This document shows positions 36,547 through 45,103 of a stretch of DNA of 64,000 nucleotides, piece by piece (the first letter of the stretch is position 1; each line of letters starts with the position of its first letter). Position numbers and translations under genes: made by a program. Source of the stretch: Mycolicibacterium sp. (GTDB lineage Bacteria > Actinomycetota > Actinomycetes > Mycobacteriales > Mycobacteriaceae). The notes beneath the pieces are model-generated. The model ran no database searches. It was not told where the DNA came from and worked only from the letters and a program-made list of their open reading frames with translations. The stretch spans positions 62,001-126,000 of the forward strand of contig JACJWN010000009.1 in the NCBI GenBank assembly GCA_020637165.1, given 5' to 3'.

Positions 36547-37715
36547 CAGCGCGCCCGCCCGACCAGAGCCCAGCGCCCCAGCAGCAGCACCGCGAAGCAC
36601 GCCCCCACGATCCCCGATATGAGCAGCGGCAGATGCCCGTCGGCCCCCCACAGCAGGCCGGCCCACACCCCGGCGATCAGGATGGCCAGCCCACTGCCGC
36701 CCTGGAACACACCCTGCGCGGTGGCCTGACGGTCGGAGCGGGCCAGCGACGATGCCCACGCCTTGCCCACCCCGTCGGTGAACGCCGTGAACAACCCGTA
36801 AACCCCGATGAGCAACCAGGCCGCGAGCGGGTCGGTGGTGAGCCCCAGTCCGATATAGCCGATCGCGAAGAACACCAGGCCGATTCCGAAAACCGCCGAC
36901 CGGGGAAGGCGGTCGGCCAATAGCCCGGCCGGGAAACTGGCCAACGCATAGACCAGGTTGTAGGTGACGTAGGCGAGGATCACCGAAACGACGCCGAAGC
37001 CGATCTCGTTGAGCCGCAACAACAACAGCGCGTCGGGAAAGTTCACCAGGCCGAAGCCGACGACCACGGCAGTCACCCGCCAATACCGTGCGGAGAGGTC
37101 CTTGAGGCCGCTGAAGAGCGGTTGACGCGGTGGGCGTGGACGGGTTTGGCGCTTCTCCCGAACCAGAAAGATCAACAGCACCGAGAGCACCGCAGGCACG
37201 ATCGCCACGTACAGCAGTGGGGCGATCTGATGGTCCAATAGTTCGTAGCCGGCCAGTCCGATCAGCGGGCCGACCACCGCGCCGAGTGTGTCCATGGTCC
37301 GGTGGAAGCCGAAAACCCTTCCGCGCGCGCCGGATTCGATCCCCTCAACCAGTAGCGCATCACGCGGCACACCGCGGATCCCTTTGCCCAGCCGATCGAC
37401 CACCCGCCCGGCCAGCACTCCGGGCCAGGCCACCGCGACCGCGACGATCACCTTGCCCAGCGCCGCCATTCCGTATCCAGTGGCGATCAGGGGCCGTCTG
37501 GCGAACCTGTCGCCGAGTGGGCCGACCGCGAGTCTGGTGACCGAGGCCGCACCTTCCGCCGCGCCCTCTACGGCCCCGACCACCGAGGGCGGGGCGCCCA
37601 GGACCGTGGTGAGGTAGATGGGCAACAGCGGATAGAGCAGCTCGCTGGCGGTGTCCTGCAGGAAGGACACCGCGGCGAGGACCCGTACGTTGCGGGTCAG
37701 CCAGGTCGGGGCCAT
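36546..37715 (-). CDS. Major facilitator superfamily transporter
   Basis: 389 residues from ATG 37715. About 11-12 hydrophobic helices; MFS motif A in loop 2-3 reads GPLGDRFARRPLIATGYG, and a second copy-like segment PAGLLADRLPRSAVFGIG follows helix 8. The N-terminus carries SFLQDTASELLYPLLPIYL. Substrate unknown. The stop overlaps cobF's ATG and the start is 5 bp after the metal ATPase stop, so all three are one operon; transport of a metal chelate or export of a metal-linked compound is a reasonable guess only. Confidence 0.85.
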   Translation of the reverse strand: MAPTWLTRNVRVLAAVSFLQDTASELLYPLLPIYLTTVLGAPPSVVGAVEGAAEGAASVTRLAVGPLGDRFARRPLIATGYGMAALGKVIVAVAVAWPGVLAGRVVDRLGKGIRGVPRDALLVEGIESGARGRVFGFHRTMDTLGAVVGPLIGLAGYELLDHQIAPLLYVAIVPAVLSVLLIFLVREKRQTRPRPPRQPLFSGLKDLSARYWRVTAVVVGFGLVNFPDALLLLRLNEIGFGVVSVILAYVTYNLVYALASFPAGLLADRLPRSAVFGIGLVFFAIGYIGLGLTTDPLAAWLLIGVYGLFTAFTDGVGKAWASSLARSDRQATAQGVFQGGSGLAILIAGVWAGLLWGADGHLPLLISGIVGACFAVLLLGRWALVGRAR

Positions 37716-37720
37716 CCGGG

Positions 37721-40018
37721 CTACCGGTCGGTACCGGTGGAGGTTGGTGCGAGCACGAAGAAGTTCTCCTCCTCCTGCACGAAGTGCAGACACAGCAGGG
37801 CGTAGAGACCGTACAGGCAGGCCAGCAGATCGTCGGCCTGCTCGGCGGTGACGGCACCGGCCGCCTCGGCGATCTCGCGGTGGCTGTGCAAGCGTTGAGC
37901 CAACCGGTGGATCTCGGCATGCATACGGCTCATCGTCGCGGTGGCCTCCGCACTGCCCAGCGGTCCGGCGAGTTCCGGGTACAGCGCGGCGTCCTCGGCG
38001 TCCTCGTGCGGCAGCAAGGTCTCCTGCAGGAATTCGTCGGCGCCGCGCAACGTCGCCAGGGCCGCGCCGCTGTCACCGGCGGTGATCCGGTGGGCGGCAT
38101 CGCGCAGGATCGACAGGTCATCGCGCATCCGGTCGTGCTCGCCGCTGAATCGGCGGACCAGTTCCTCAGCCCGCGGACTCAGCGGTGGGGTTCCGGGATG
38201 CTCACCGCGCAGCGCCCGCAACGCGTTGAGGATCACCGCCAGGTCGATGCCCTCCTGCAGCAGCGCGCCGACCGCCGGCGGCAGCAGCCCGAAGGCCGCG
38301 AAGCCCATGGCCACCAGGGACAGACCCATCCCGACACCCGCGCTCTGCACCGCGATACGCCGGGAACGGCGAGCGATCAGCTTCGCGTCGGCCAACCGGT
38401 CGAGACGGTCGGCGGTCAGGACGATGTCGGCGGCCTCGGAACTGGCCGTGGATCCGCGCGCCCCCATCGCGATCCCGACGTCGGCGGCGGCGAGCGCGGG
38501 GGCGTCATTCACCCCGTCGCCGACCATCGCCGTCACCGCACGCTCGCTCTCCCGCCGCACCCGAGCGACCTTGTCCTCGGGCTTCTGCTGGGCGGCGACC
38601 TCATCGAGGCCGAGCACCGTTCCGATCTCCCGGGCGGGCGCCGGACGGTCGCCGGTCAGCATCACCAGTCGCTCGATGCCCGCGGCACGCAGTCGGCGCA
38701 GTGTGCGCGGCGCATCCGGGCGCAGCGGATCGGCCAGCATGATCGCGCCGGCCAGTTCGCCGTCGACGCGCACCCAGGCGACCACCGCTCCATCCAGGGA
38801 AGCGCGCGACACCACCGATGCCGCCCAGCCGGCATCCTCACCGTCGAGACCGAGGTTTCCGACCCGCACCCGACGGCCGCCGACGACCGCGGCGACTCCG
38901 GTCCCGGCCTCCTCCTGGACGTCCGTCGGCACGCTCAGCGCCAACCCGCGCAATCGAGCCTCCGCGACGATCGCAGTGGCGAGCACATGGGGGGAAAGCT
39001 GGTCGGCGGAAGCTGCCAGCCCGAGCACGTCGTCGACCGTCCAGCCCGGTGCGGTGACCACGTCGGTTCCCCGGGGCCGCCCCGATGTCAGGGTTCCGGT
39101 CTTATCCAGAACGAGTGTGGTCGCTCGCCCGAGGGTTTCCAGCGGACCGCCGCCCCGGACCAGGACTCCGATCCGCGAGGCCCGCGACAACCCAGACACG
39201 ATCGCGACCGGCGCGGCCAGCAATAGCGGACATGGCGTCGCTACCACCAGGACCGCGACCGCACGCGCCGCGGAGCCACTCACCAGCCACGCCAGCCCGG
39301 CCACCGACAAGGCCAGCGGAACGAACCAGGCGGCCACCCGATCGGCGAGGCGCACCACCGGCGCCGACTCGGCCGCGGCTTCCTTGGCCAGCCGGACGAT
39401 CCCGGCGTAGGTGCTGTCCGCCGCCGTCGCCGAAGCGCGGATCTCCAGTCCCGCGCCGGCATTGAGGCTGCCGCTGCGCACCATGTCTCCGCGCTCATAC
39501 CGCACCTGAAGAGGCTCACCGGTCAGCGCGGAATCGTCGATGACGGCGAACTCCGAGTGGACTGTTCCGTCGACGGGAAGCACCTCACCGGAGCCGATCA
39601 CCACGACGTCGTCGACGACGATAGAGTCGAGGTCGACGACCTCTATGGCATCGTCTTTGCGGCGCCGCGCGGTGCGGGGAACGCGGTCCAGCAGCGCGCG
39701 CAGGTCCTTGGTGGCACGACGCTCGGCGGCCGCGTCGAGTGCCTGACCGGTGGCCAGCATCACGGCGATCAACGCCCCGGCCAGATACTCCCCGACCGCC
39801 AACGAGCCGGCCAACGACATCACCGCCAGGATGTCGACGCCGAACCGGCCCTGCCGCAGACCGGAGAGCACCCACCACGTCGCCGGGACCAACGCGGCGA
39901 CAGTGCCGGCGATCCAGCAGGCGTGGGCGACCGGCGGGGAACCGGCCGCCCACGCGACGGCTCCAGCGCCAAGGGCGGTCAGCGTCGCACCGAGCAAAAC
40001 CCAGCGAAGCGTGATCAT
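37721..40018 (-). CDS. P1B-5-type metal-transporting ATPase fused to a hemerythrin domain
   Basis: 765 residues. No N-terminal metal-binding domain. The transmembrane metal site reads TPCP (Thr261-Pro-Cys263) instead of CPC or SPC, the signature of P1B-5 ATPases. Phosphorylation motif DKTGTLT (Asp about 305), TGE loop SALTGEPLQV, HP-like SPHVLA and hinge GDGVNDAPALAAADVGIAMG are present. From about residue 625 a hemerythrin-like four-helix domain follows, with HD..., LLPHEDAEDAALYPE, HAEIHRL and LHFVQEEENFF supplying the expected His/Glu di-iron ligands. The one studied P1B-5 enzyme (Sinorhizobium Nia) handles Ni and Fe. The hemerythrin tail may sense iron or oxygen. Operon with MFS and cobF. 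Confidence 0.9.
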   Translation of the reverse strand: MITLRWVLLGATLTALGAGAVAWAAGSPPVAHACWIAGTVAALVPATWWVLSGLRQGRFGVDILAVMSLAGSLAVGEYLAGALIAVMLATGQALDAAAERRATKDLRALLDRVPRTARRRKDDAIEVVDLDSIVVDDVVVIGSGEVLPVDGTVHSEFAVIDDSALTGEPLQVRYERGDMVRSGSLNAGAGLEIRASATAADSTYAGIVRLAKEAAAESAPVVRLADRVAAWFVPLALSVAGLAWLVSGSAARAVAVLVVATPCPLLLAAPVAIVSGLSRASRIGVLVRGGGPLETLGRATTLVLDKTGTLTSGRPRGTDVVTAPGWTVDDVLGLAASADQLSPHVLATAIVAEARLRGLALSVPTDVQEEAGTGVAAVVGGRRVRVGNLGLDGEDAGWAASVVSRASLDGAVVAWVRVDGELAGAIMLADPLRPDAPRTLRRLRAAGIERLVMLTGDRPAPAREIGTVLGLDEVAAQQKPEDKVARVRRESERAVTAMVGDGVNDAPALAAADVGIAMGARGSTASSEAADIVLTADRLDRLADAKLIARRSRRIAVQSAGVGMGLSLVAMGFAAFGLLPPAVGALLQEGIDLAVILNALRALRGEHPGTPPLSPRAEELVRRFSGEHDRMRDDLSILRDAAHRITAGDSGAALATLRGADEFLQETLLPHEDAEDAALYPELAGPLGSAEATATMSRMHAEIHRLAQRLHSHREIAEAAGAVTAEQADDLLACLYGLYALLCLHFVQEEENFFVLAPTSTGTDR

Positions 40019-40086
40019 GACTCCCCCAGTCTGACAGTCTGCGGTGATCCGGGATGCAGCGCTGCGGCGGCAGTACCATTCGGCCC

Positions 40087-40584
40087 ATGTCGACCTTCAA
40101 CGGCCTTCCCGCCCATCCCCTGCTGGTCCACTTCATCGTCGTACTGACTCCACTCACGGCGATCCTGGCGATACTGTGCGCCGTGTGGCCCGCCGCCCGC
40201 CAGCGGTTGGTCTGGCTGACGCTGGCACTGGCGGGGGCCACGGCGGTGTTGACACCGATCGCGGCCGAAGCCGGCGAGTGGCTGGAGCACAGGGTCGAGG
40301 AGTCCGCCGCGCTGGAGACCCACGAGCATCTGGGCAAGACGATGATCTATTTCTCGCTGGCCCTTCTGGTGGCGGCGGTGTTGCTGGTGATCGGACACGT
40401 TCGCACCAATCGGGACAAAGCCCTGTCGACGGCATGGTCGGTGGTGATCGCGGTGTTCGTGCTGATCGCTTCGGTGGCCGCGACGGTGCAGGTGTTGCGG
40501 ATCGGTCACTCCGGCGCTGAGGCCACCTGGGGCGACGTCGTCACCACGAACCCCTCCGGCGGCGGTGAGGAAGACCACGAGTAG
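40087..40584 (+). CDS. DUF2231 membrane protein
   Basis: 165 residues from ATG 40087. DUF2231 start FNGLPAHPLLVHFIVVLTPL and four transmembrane helices (about 12-33, 42-62, 82-103, 115-140), with EAGEWLEHRVEE after helix 2 and a charged C-terminus GGGEEDHE. Conserved His residues on the helices resemble heme-binding membrane proteins, but no function is established. It is divergent from the metal ATPase across 68 bp and ends just before a KstR-type box. Confidence 0.82.
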   Translation: MSTFNGLPAHPLLVHFIVVLTPLTAILAILCAVWPAARQRLVWLTLALAGATAVLTPIAAEAGEWLEHRVEESAALETHEHLGKTMIYFSLALLVAAVLLVIGHVRTNRDKALSTAWSVVIAVFVLIASVAATVQVLRIGHSGAEATWGDVVTTNPSGGGEEDHE

Positions 40585-40609
40585 TGACCGCCAAAGCCGT
40601 GACCGCCAA

Positions 40610-40625
40610 CTAGAACGCGTTCTAG
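40610..40625. promoter_or_regulatory. KstR-type operator, perfect 16-bp palindrome
   Basis: CTAGAACGCGTTCTAG is a perfect palindrome containing TNNAACNNGTTNNA. It overlaps the -10 TAGAAT (40623-40628), which predicts a transcript start at about 40635, the GTG of the LLM gene. Bound repressor would cover the promoter. Binding inferred from the published consensus. Confidence 0.75.
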
Positions 40626-40634
40626 AATCGGGTG

Positions 40635-41504
40635 GTGCGATTCACCTACGCCGAGGCGATGACGGATCCGAGCTACTACATTCCGCTGGCCAAGGCCGCC
40701 GAAGCCGCCGGCTATCACGCCATGACGATTCCGGACTCGATCGCCTACCCGTTCGAGTCCGATTCGAAATATCCCTATACCCCGGACGGCAACCGCGAGT
40801 TCCTCGACGGCAAAGCCTTCATCGAGACCTTCGTCCTCACTGCGGCACTCGGTGCGGTGACCACCAAACTGCACTTCAATTTCTTCGTCCTCAAACTTCC
40901 CATCCGGCCGCCCGCCCTGGTCGCCAAACAAGCGAGTTCCCTGGCGGCGCTGATCGGCAACCGGGTCGGTCTCGGCGTGGGCACCAGCCCCTGGCCCGAG
41001 GACTACGAGTTGATGGGGGTCCCGTTCGCCCGGCGCGGCAAGCGAATGGACGAATGCATCGAGATCGTCCGAGGCCTGAGTTCGGGTGAGTATTTCGAGT
41101 TCCACGGCGAGTTCTACGACATCCCCAAGACCAAGATGGCGCCCGCCCCCACCCAACCGATCCCGATCCTCGTCGGCGGTCACGCCGATGCCGCACTGCG
41201 CCGCGCGGCGCGCAATGACGGCTGGATGCACGGTGGCGGCACCGAGGACCTCGACGAACTGCTGGCCAAGCTGCAGCGTTACCGCGACGAGGAGGGCACC
41301 GCCGACAAGGACTTCCAGATCCACGTCATCTCCATCGACGCCTATACGCCCGACGGAATCAAACGACTCGAGGACAAGGGAGTCACCGACGTGATCATCG
41401 GCTTCCGCATTCCGTACATCACCGGACCGGACACCGAACCCCTGGACGCCAAGATCCGCAACCTGGAGATGTTCGCCGAGCACGTCATCGCCAAAGTGAA
41501 CTGA
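40635..41504 (+). CDS. LLM-class F420-dependent oxidoreductase (Rv0940c-like)
   Basis: 289 residues from GTG 40635; GTG 40632 is one codon earlier. N-terminus VRFTYAEAMTDPSYYIPLAKA, then LPIRPPALVAKQASSLAALIGNRVGLGVGTSP (GxGxG loop, F420 contact region), and PIPILVGGHADAALRRAARNDGWMHGGG, typical for F420-dependent LLM enzymes of the mycobacterial steroid regulon. Predicted leaderless transcript under a KstR box. Substrate unknown; sterol ring or side-chain redox steps are plausible only through regulation. Confidence 0.88.
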   Translation: MRFTYAEAMTDPSYYIPLAKAAEAAGYHAMTIPDSIAYPFESDSKYPYTPDGNREFLDGKAFIETFVLTAALGAVTTKLHFNFFVLKLPIRPPALVAKQASSLAALIGNRVGLGVGTSPWPEDYELMGVPFARRGKRMDECIEIVRGLSSGEYFEFHGEFYDIPKTKMAPAPTQPIPILVGGHADAALRRAARNDGWMHGGGTEDLDELLAKLQRYRDEEGTADKDFQIHVISIDAYTPDGIKRLEDKGVTDVIIGFRIPYITGPDTEPLDAKIRNLEMFAEHVIAKVN

Positions 41505-41606
41505 CCGACGCCATGAGTTCAGAGGGTGATCGGAGTCGCCCCGTGGTAGCTACGATCGGTGCCGCGGATCGCTTGGGATAGGCGGGAGACGACGACGAAA
41601 AGTCAA

Positions 41607-42098
41607 GTGCCGCGGTTGCTTCTCGCGGGAGCGCTCGGCGGGATGCTACTCACTCTGGGAGCGGGCCTGGCCAACGCTGATCCCGAACCGCCCCCGGTCG
41701 TGCCGGCACCGGCTCACGAAGATTCGGCGCCGCCGCCACCTCCCGAACTCGTGGGTCAGGGATTGACTCAGGCGGGGTAGGATCTGTTCTTCCCGAAATG
41801 CTGGCCGGCGTGGGAACCGCCGGGAGTACCACCACCGCCAACGGGTGTTCCGCGGTTCAATATCTGGACCCAAGTCCAATATTCGCCATGCCCCGCCCCG
41901 CCACCTCCGCCGCCGGGGCAGCCCTATCCCGAGCTACCGCCGCCGCCCCTTGCCAATCCCTGGTGCGGGCCAACCGATATCAGGCCTAGCGTTTGCTTCC
42001 CCGGCGAGCCCTACTACAGCCGAGTGGTGCCGCCCGGCTATTACGGGCCGCCCAGCTGGTATCCCACCATTGGGGTACCGTTGTTCATGCCCCCCTAG
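41607..42098 (+). pseudogene. Secreted Pro/Tyr-rich protein gene interrupted by an in-frame amber codon
   Basis: A signal-peptide protein starts at GTG 41607 (or GTG 41559): PRLLLAGALGGMLLTLGAG..ANA, then DPEPPPVVPAP. The frame hits TAG at 41778-41780 after GLTQAG, but the same frame continues open for 105 further codons to TAG 42096-42098 with clearly protein-like content: DLFFPKCWPAWEPPGVPPPP, FNIWTQVQYSPCPAPPPPPG, WCGPTDIRPSVCFPGEPYYS and a tail VVPPGYYGPPSWYP. Four Cys residues lie after the stop. A single C-to-T change (CAG to TAG) would explain it. Alternatives are readthrough, or a genuine short protein plus fossil 3' sequence. Confidence 0.65.
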
Positions 42099-42243
42099 CA
42101 GGGGCCGGTGGCCACCGCACCAGGAGTTCGGACCCACCGTTGCCTCCCGAGCGGTGAGAGCAGTCCAGCGCATTGAATAATCGTTCCGAGGATGTTCCAC
42201 GCGACGGTGCGACACCCGGTGGAAGGAAGACAAGGGGGTATCC

Positions 42244-44112
42244 GTGGCAGAGTATCGGAGGATCTTCCAGTCGAGCTTCCGTGACCCGGCGGCATTCTGG
42301 GCGCAGGCGGCCGATTCGGTGTCATGGACGACCAGGCCGGACCGGATTCTCGACGACACCAATCCCCCGTTCTACCGCTGGTTCCCCGACGCCGAATTGA
42401 ACACCTGCGCCAACGCGCTGGACCGCCATATCGCGGAGCGGGGCGACCAGGCGGCACTGATCTACGACTCGCCCGTCACCAACTCCGCGCGCACCTACAC
42501 CTACCGCGAACTACGCGACGAGACAGCACGTTTCGCCGGCGCCCTGCGCGACCTCGGGGTCGGCAAGGGAGACCGCGTCGTGTTGTACATGCCGATGATC
42601 CCGGAGACAGTGATCGCCATGTTGGCCTGCGCGCGCCTGGGCGCTGTGCATTCGGTGGTATTCGGCGGTTTCGCCAGTCACGAGTTGGCCAGCCGCATCG
42701 ACGACGCTAGGCCGAGGGTCATCGTGTTCGCCTCCTGCGGGATCGAACCGACAAGAGTGGTGGAGTACAAGCCGATGCTCGACCATGCGCTGCGACGGTC
42801 CTCGCATCGCCCTGACGCATGCGTCATCGTTCAACGCGACCGGTATCGCTGTGATCTCGTCGAGGGCCGCGACCATGACTGGGACGATCTGATGGCCGCC
42901 GCCGAACCGGCCGACCCGGTTCCGGTGACCGCCACCGACCCGTTGTACGTGCTCTACACCTCCGGTACCACCGGCAAGCCGAAGGGCATCGTCCGTGACA
43001 ACGGCGGTCATGCGGTGGCGCTGCTGTGGAGCATGCGCAATATCTACGATGTCGGGCCGGGCGAGGTGTTCTGGGCGGCCTCCGATGTGGGCTGGGTGGT
43101 GGGACACTCCTACATCGTTTACGGTCCGCTGCTCGCCGGCGCGACGACTGTCCTCTACGAGGGCAAACCGGTCGGAACCCCGGATCCGGGTGCGTTCTGG
43201 AGAGTCATCGGCGAGTACGGGGTCAAGGTGCTGTTCTCAGCGCCCACCGCACTGCGGGCGATCCGCAAGGAGGATCCCGACGCCGTACACATCGGCCGTC
43301 ACGACCTGTCCTCGCTGCGCTACCTGTTCCAGGCTGGTGAACGCCTGGACCCGGACACCTACTCGTGGGCTTCGCGGATGCTGGGCATTCCGGTGATCGA
43401 CCATTGGTGGCAAACTGAGACTGGCTGGGCAATTGCCGCCAATCCGGTTGGTATCGAACAGCTTCCGTTGAAAGCCGGTTCGCCCACCGTTCCGATGCCC
43501 GGCTACGACGTGCGGATCCTGCATCCGGACGGATCGGGGTGCGAAACCGGCCAGGAGGGAGCGATCTGCATCCGCCTGCCGCTACCTCCTGGCACCCTGC
43601 CCACGCTGTGGGGTGACGATGCTCGGTTCGAGGCGTCGTATCTGTGTGAGCATCCGGGCCATTACCTCACCGGCGATGGGGGCTATCTCGACGAGGACGG
43701 CTACTTGTTCGTCATGGGCCGTATCGACGATGTGATCAACGTGGCGGGCCATCGGCTGTCCACCGGCGCTATCGAGGCGGTGGTGGCCGAGCACCCGGCT
43801 GTGGCCGAGTGCGCTGTCATCGGCGTGGCCGACGAGATCAAAGGGCAGGTGCCTCGCGGCCTGGTGGTACTCAAGTCCGGCGCCTCCGCCGACGGGGTGG
43901 CTGCGGAACTTGTTGCGGCCGTGAGGCATGCGATTGGCGCCGTCGCATGTTTCAGCACGGTCGACGTGGTGTCCGCACTACCCAAGACCCGGTCGGGGAA
44001 GATCCTCCGGAAAACCATGCGCGGAATCGCCGACGGCAAGAAGGAACCGATGCCATCGACCATCGAGGACCCCAACGTGCTCGAGGCCTTGCGTCCGATT
44101 CTGCGCCGTTGA
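42244..44112 (+). CDS. Propionyl-CoA/acetyl-CoA synthetase (AMP-forming)
   Basis: 622 residues, ANL superfamily. P-loop YTSGTTGKPKGIVRD, aromatic-pocket/adenylate motif VIDHWWQTETGWAI, hinge YLTGDGGYLDEDGYLFVMGRIDDVINVAGHRLSTG and the catalytic A10 Lys in LPKTRSGKILRKTMR. The N-terminus (EYRRIFQSSFRDPAAFWAQAA) and overall length match PrpE-type propionyl-CoA synthetases better than AcsA (about 650). It activates short-chain acids; propionate is favoured by family only. In many bacteria such enzymes are silenced by acetylation of the A10 Lys. GTG start with AAGGGGG upstream. Confidence 0.85.
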   Translation: MAEYRRIFQSSFRDPAAFWAQAADSVSWTTRPDRILDDTNPPFYRWFPDAELNTCANALDRHIAERGDQAALIYDSPVTNSARTYTYRELRDETARFAGALRDLGVGKGDRVVLYMPMIPETVIAMLACARLGAVHSVVFGGFASHELASRIDDARPRVIVFASCGIEPTRVVEYKPMLDHALRRSSHRPDACVIVQRDRYRCDLVEGRDHDWDDLMAAAEPADPVPVTATDPLYVLYTSGTTGKPKGIVRDNGGHAVALLWSMRNIYDVGPGEVFWAASDVGWVVGHSYIVYGPLLAGATTVLYEGKPVGTPDPGAFWRVIGEYGVKVLFSAPTALRAIRKEDPDAVHIGRHDLSSLRYLFQAGERLDPDTYSWASRMLGIPVIDHWWQTETGWAIAANPVGIEQLPLKAGSPTVPMPGYDVRILHPDGSGCETGQEGAICIRLPLPPGTLPTLWGDDARFEASYLCEHPGHYLTGDGGYLDEDGYLFVMGRIDDVINVAGHRLSTGAIEAVVAEHPAVAECAVIGVADEIKGQVPRGLVVLKSGASADGVAAELVAAVRHAIGAVACFSTVDVVSALPKTRSGKILRKTMRGIADGKKEPMPSTIEDPNVLEALRPILRR

Positions 44113-44129
44113 CTTTGAATACCGCCTAA

Positions 44130-44390
44130 GTGTTCGCGGCTGAGTTCGAGGACAAATCGGTCGTCATGAGGTTCCCGGGCGATGAGGTCACCAAGGAGGT
44201 CGCCCCGGCCGGGTTGATCGGTGATCCAGGAATCTGGCAGCAATCCCCGGCCCCCACACCCGCCGACGTTGTGTTTGGCTTCCGCGCCGGGTGCGTGGCC
44301 GAGGCGAGGCAAGAGCTGATGCCTTTGAGCGACGCACCGTCGGAGAGTCCCACGGTGGTCGTTGCAGCCGGCTGCCCGCGTCGCGGCTGA
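44130..44390 (+). CDS. Doubtful 86-residue open frame
   Basis: The 334-bp gap between the acyl-CoA synthetase and the DUF4333 lipoprotein holds this GTG-started frame. Its third-position GC looks lower than in neighbouring genes, it has no recognisable domain, signal or membrane segment, and the antisense strand is open over most of the same stretch. It may be a degraded gene. Listed so the stretch is accounted for. Confidence 0.2.
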   Translation: MFAAEFEDKSVVMRFPGDEVTKEVAPAGLIGDPGIWQQSPAPTPADVVFGFRAGCVAEARQELMPLSDAPSESPTVVVAAGCPRRG

Positions 44391-44446
44391 CCCGGATGAT
44401 GGGAAAAGTTCCCATTGGAGCCTGAACTGGCAATACGCTGTGTAGC

Positions 44447-44974
44447 ATGCGGTCGCTAAAATCACCCCTGGCTCTACTGCTTCTCATACCCGCCATGGCC
44501 GGTTGTCAGTTTTCGATGTCGGCCGGCGGCCCGGATTACAAAAAGTTAGAGAACGCGATCTCTGACAACCTCAACGAGAACTATCAGACTTTCAACAAAC
44601 AGGTTTCCGGTGTGGACTGCCCGCGGCAGTCCGAGACACCCAAAACCGGCGACACCTTCATCTGTAAAGCCGACCTCGACGGCACGCCGGTGCGGGTGCT
44701 GGTGACAGTCAAGGACGACGAGCAGAACGTGGACTTCAGCACCATGGACACCGTCTATGACCTGTCCACCGTCGCCCAGCGCCTCACGCAGGAGATCTCG
44801 GCCGACCGCGGCTTTGCCGTCATGGTGACCTGCGGTGAAGGGCTTAAGGTCGTCGAGATCGGGCAGTCCTTCGAATGCACTGCAGCCGACCGCAACGGCG
44901 ACACCCGCCAGGTGAAGGTAACTGCGGGTGCCGTCGATGCCCCGGACCGCTGGGAGATCATCGACAAACCTTAG
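44447..44974 (+). CDS. DUF4333 lipoprotein
   Basis: 175 residues. Lipobox PAMAGC puts the lipidated Cys at about residue 20. Two DUF4333-like repeats follow: one with VSGVDCPRQSETPKTGDTFI / CKADLDG, and one with VMVTCGEGLKVVEIGQSFEC / TAADRNG, each with a Cys pair likely to form a disulfide. Exported and anchored in the inner membrane; function unknown. A TACGCT -10 (44434-44439) lies 7 bp before the ATG, so a leaderless transcript is likely. Confidence 0.85.
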   Translation: MRSLKSPLALLLLIPAMAGCQFSMSAGGPDYKKLENAISDNLNENYQTFNKQVSGVDCPRQSETPKTGDTFICKADLDGTPVRVLVTVKDDEQNVDFSTMDTVYDLSTVAQRLTQEISADRGFAVMVTCGEGLKVVEIGQSFECTAADRNGDTRQVKVTAGAVDAPDRWEIIDKP

Positions 44975-45103
44975 GCCCGCCCCCCCGATCCGACCTGCTC
45001 TCGCCGGTAAGCGGAGATGGCAGGCCTCTCGGCAGTGCCACCGGCATCGACAACTTCACCCTGGCACTGCCGAACTCACGAACACCTACCCCACCCGGAA
45101 CGA

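Noticed and set aside
37784..39410. Two long overlapping open frames antisense to the metal ATPase
   Set aside because: Mutually overlapping and without motifs; the ATPase frame is unambiguous.
44126..44353. 75-residue minus-strand frame in the gap after the acyl-CoA synthetase
   Set aside because: No signal, no domain and no good ribosome site; overlaps an equally doubtful + frame.
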